Assembly: GCA_900537185.1 (NCBI GenBank)
Contig: LS999826.1
Coordinates: 124,001-188,000 of the forward strand
Direction: 5' to 3'
Length of the DNA stretch: 64,000 bases
Source: Cytophagales bacterium Alg240-R148
GTDB taxonomy: Bacteria; Bacteroidota; Bacteroidia; Cytophagales; Cyclobacteriaceae
The notes below the pieces were generated by a model. The model saw nothing but the letters and a program-made list of their open reading frames with translations. It ran no database searches and was not told the DNA's origin. The stretch's first letter is position 1. Each line of letters begins with the position of its first letter. Positions 63,132 through 64,000 of this stretch are shown here, piece by piece. The translations under genes and the position numbers were made by a program.

Positions 63132-64000
63132 ATGAAATACGCAATTCATATTTTGTTTTTACTGGCTACGCTGTCTTTTCAGGCGTCGGCACAAGAAGAA
63201 AAATCTGCTGAACAAAAGGCCTATGAGTCGGGTCTAGAAAAACTTGAAAATGGAGATTACAGAAATGCCATTCTTGATTTTTCTCAATGCATCAATTCCA
63301 ACTTTGACAACAAAGAAGTTTATGCCAAAAGAGGGATTGGGTTTTACCATCAAAAAAATTATGAAAAAGCAAAGGCAGATTTTGATGAAGCTGTAAAAGG
63401 CAAGATCAATACAATGGAATTGTATGAGTACCGAGGTTTAGCGAAATATAAGTTAGATGATTTCCAATCCAGTATTGCAGATTTTGAAAAGGCAAGTGGC
63501 ATGGGGATGAAAAATGGAGAAGCCTATTATTTTTTGGGCAATGCACATTTTAGACAAGAAGGGTATAAAAAATCTATAAATGCGTATACCAAAGCCGAGC
63601 AAAATGGGTTTAAGTCTGAAAAATTGTACAACAACAAAGGGAAAGCATACTTCAATACCAAAGATTATAACAATGCTGTAGACAACTACAGCAAAGCTTT
63701 GAAAGAAAAAGCGGACTATGAAAAGGCCCTTGAGAATAGAGGAGAAGCGTACTGGGAGCTGAAAAATTATGACAAAATAATAGAAGACTACAGCGCTCTT
63801 ATTAAGAAAGGAAAGAACAAAGCGAATTTCTTTGGTAGACTGGGCTTGGCCTATTATCAGAAAAAAGATTATCCAGCAACAATCGAAAACTTAATAGCCG
63901 CTACAAAAAGAGGGGGCAAGGAAGTTGCGTATTACGAAGCTTTGGCTTTGTCTTATGCTGCGCAAAAGGAATATGCCAACGCCATGCGGTATTGCAGCAC
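63132..64000 (+). CDS. Exported TPR-repeat protein, 3' truncated by window edge
   Basis: From ATG 63132 the frame stays open to the end of the window (289 codons). The N-terminus MKYAIHILFLLATLSFQASA is a signal peptide. The rest is a series of about seven TPR units, e.g. AYESGLEKLENGDYRNAILD and KLYNNKGKAYFNTKDYNNAV, then DNYSKALKEKADYEKALENR. It is likely a periplasmic interaction scaffold. Any C-terminal domain lies outside the window. It begins 132 bases after the pepP terminator and so is probably not part of the hydroxyproline locus. Confidence 0.88.
   Translation, partial: MKYAIHILFLLATLSFQASAQEEKSAEQKAYESGLEKLENGDYRNAILDFSQCINSNFDNKEVYAKRGIGFYHQKNYEKAKADFDEAVKGKINTMELYEYRGLAKYKLDDFQSSIADFEKASGMGMKNGEAYYFLGNAHFRQEGYKKSINAYTKAEQNGFKSEKLYNNKGKAYFNTKDYNNAVDNYSKALKEKADYEKALENRGEAYWELKNYDKIIEDYSALIKKGKNKANFFGRLGLAYYQKKDYPATIENLIAATKRGGKEVAYYEALALSYAAQKEYANAMRYCS

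Overview
The window comes from a low-GC member of the Bacteroidota, probably a free-living Cytophagia/Cytophagales-like bacterium. The phylum call rests on a SusC/SusD outer-membrane pair, a type IX secretion (T9SS) C-terminal sorting domain, a DUF2723 membrane protein and a Bacteroidota-type ECF sigma factor. The order-level guess is inference. I see no rRNA, tRNA, CRISPR, prophage or insertion sequence. Coding density is high, and both ends of the window cut through genes.

Layout. 1-7000 is a mixed housekeeping and signalling stretch: a Bacteroidota hypothetical, a DUF1232 protein, a thioredoxin-like protein, a Rossmann oxidoreductase, dtd, a MazG-like pyrophosphohydrolase, a GNAT acetyltransferase, an ECF sigma factor, and a divergent module of histidine kinase, STAS-like protein and single-domain response regulator. 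7311-13069 (minus strand) is a tight four-gene operon: a LysM protein with a degenerate MltD-like lytic-transglycosylase domain, two SGNH/GDSL proteins and an MBOAT acyltransferase. It looks like an envelope O-acetylation (or other acyl decoration) system. 13239-19690 holds monomeric NADP isocitrate dehydrogenase, a CAP-domain protein, panB, a PAS histidine kinase, a PyrR-like phosphoribosyltransferase and an Lrp/AsnC regulator.

19816-36728 (minus strand) is a 17 kb surface-polysaccharide locus. It encodes a WlbB-type N-acetyltransferase, an ABC-2 exporter (Wzm/Wzt-like), two further hexapeptide acyltransferases, two methyltransferases, a sulfotransferase, four glycosyltransferases, an AsnB-type amidotransferase and a large propeller/PKD protein with a T9SS sorting tail. 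A fifth glycosyltransferase and a polytopic membrane protein follow at 36835-39200. 39388-45489 carries a membrane-anchored EEP-family enzyme, a TPR protein, a membrane protein and a DUF2723 (GT117/TMEM260-like) protein.

45773-62944 (plus strand) is the most interesting part. It is a self-contained locus for proline- and hydroxyproline-rich peptides, such as those from collagen. A SusC/SusD pair would import peptides. A DPP-IV-like S9 peptidase, an exported prolidase-like amidohydrolase and an Xaa-Pro aminopeptidase would free the imino acids. Trans-4-hydroxy-L-proline would be converted to 2-oxoglutarate by epimerase, D-hydroxyproline oxidase/dehydrogenase, DapA-family deaminase and 2-oxoglutarate semialdehyde dehydrogenase. 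Trans-3-hydroxy-L-proline would be converted to L-proline by a Cys-to-Thr dehydratase paralogue of the epimerase and an ornithine-cyclodeaminase-family reductase. Terminator hairpins divide the locus into four or five transcription units, and the leader before susC holds several inverted repeats. A TPR protein runs off the right end.
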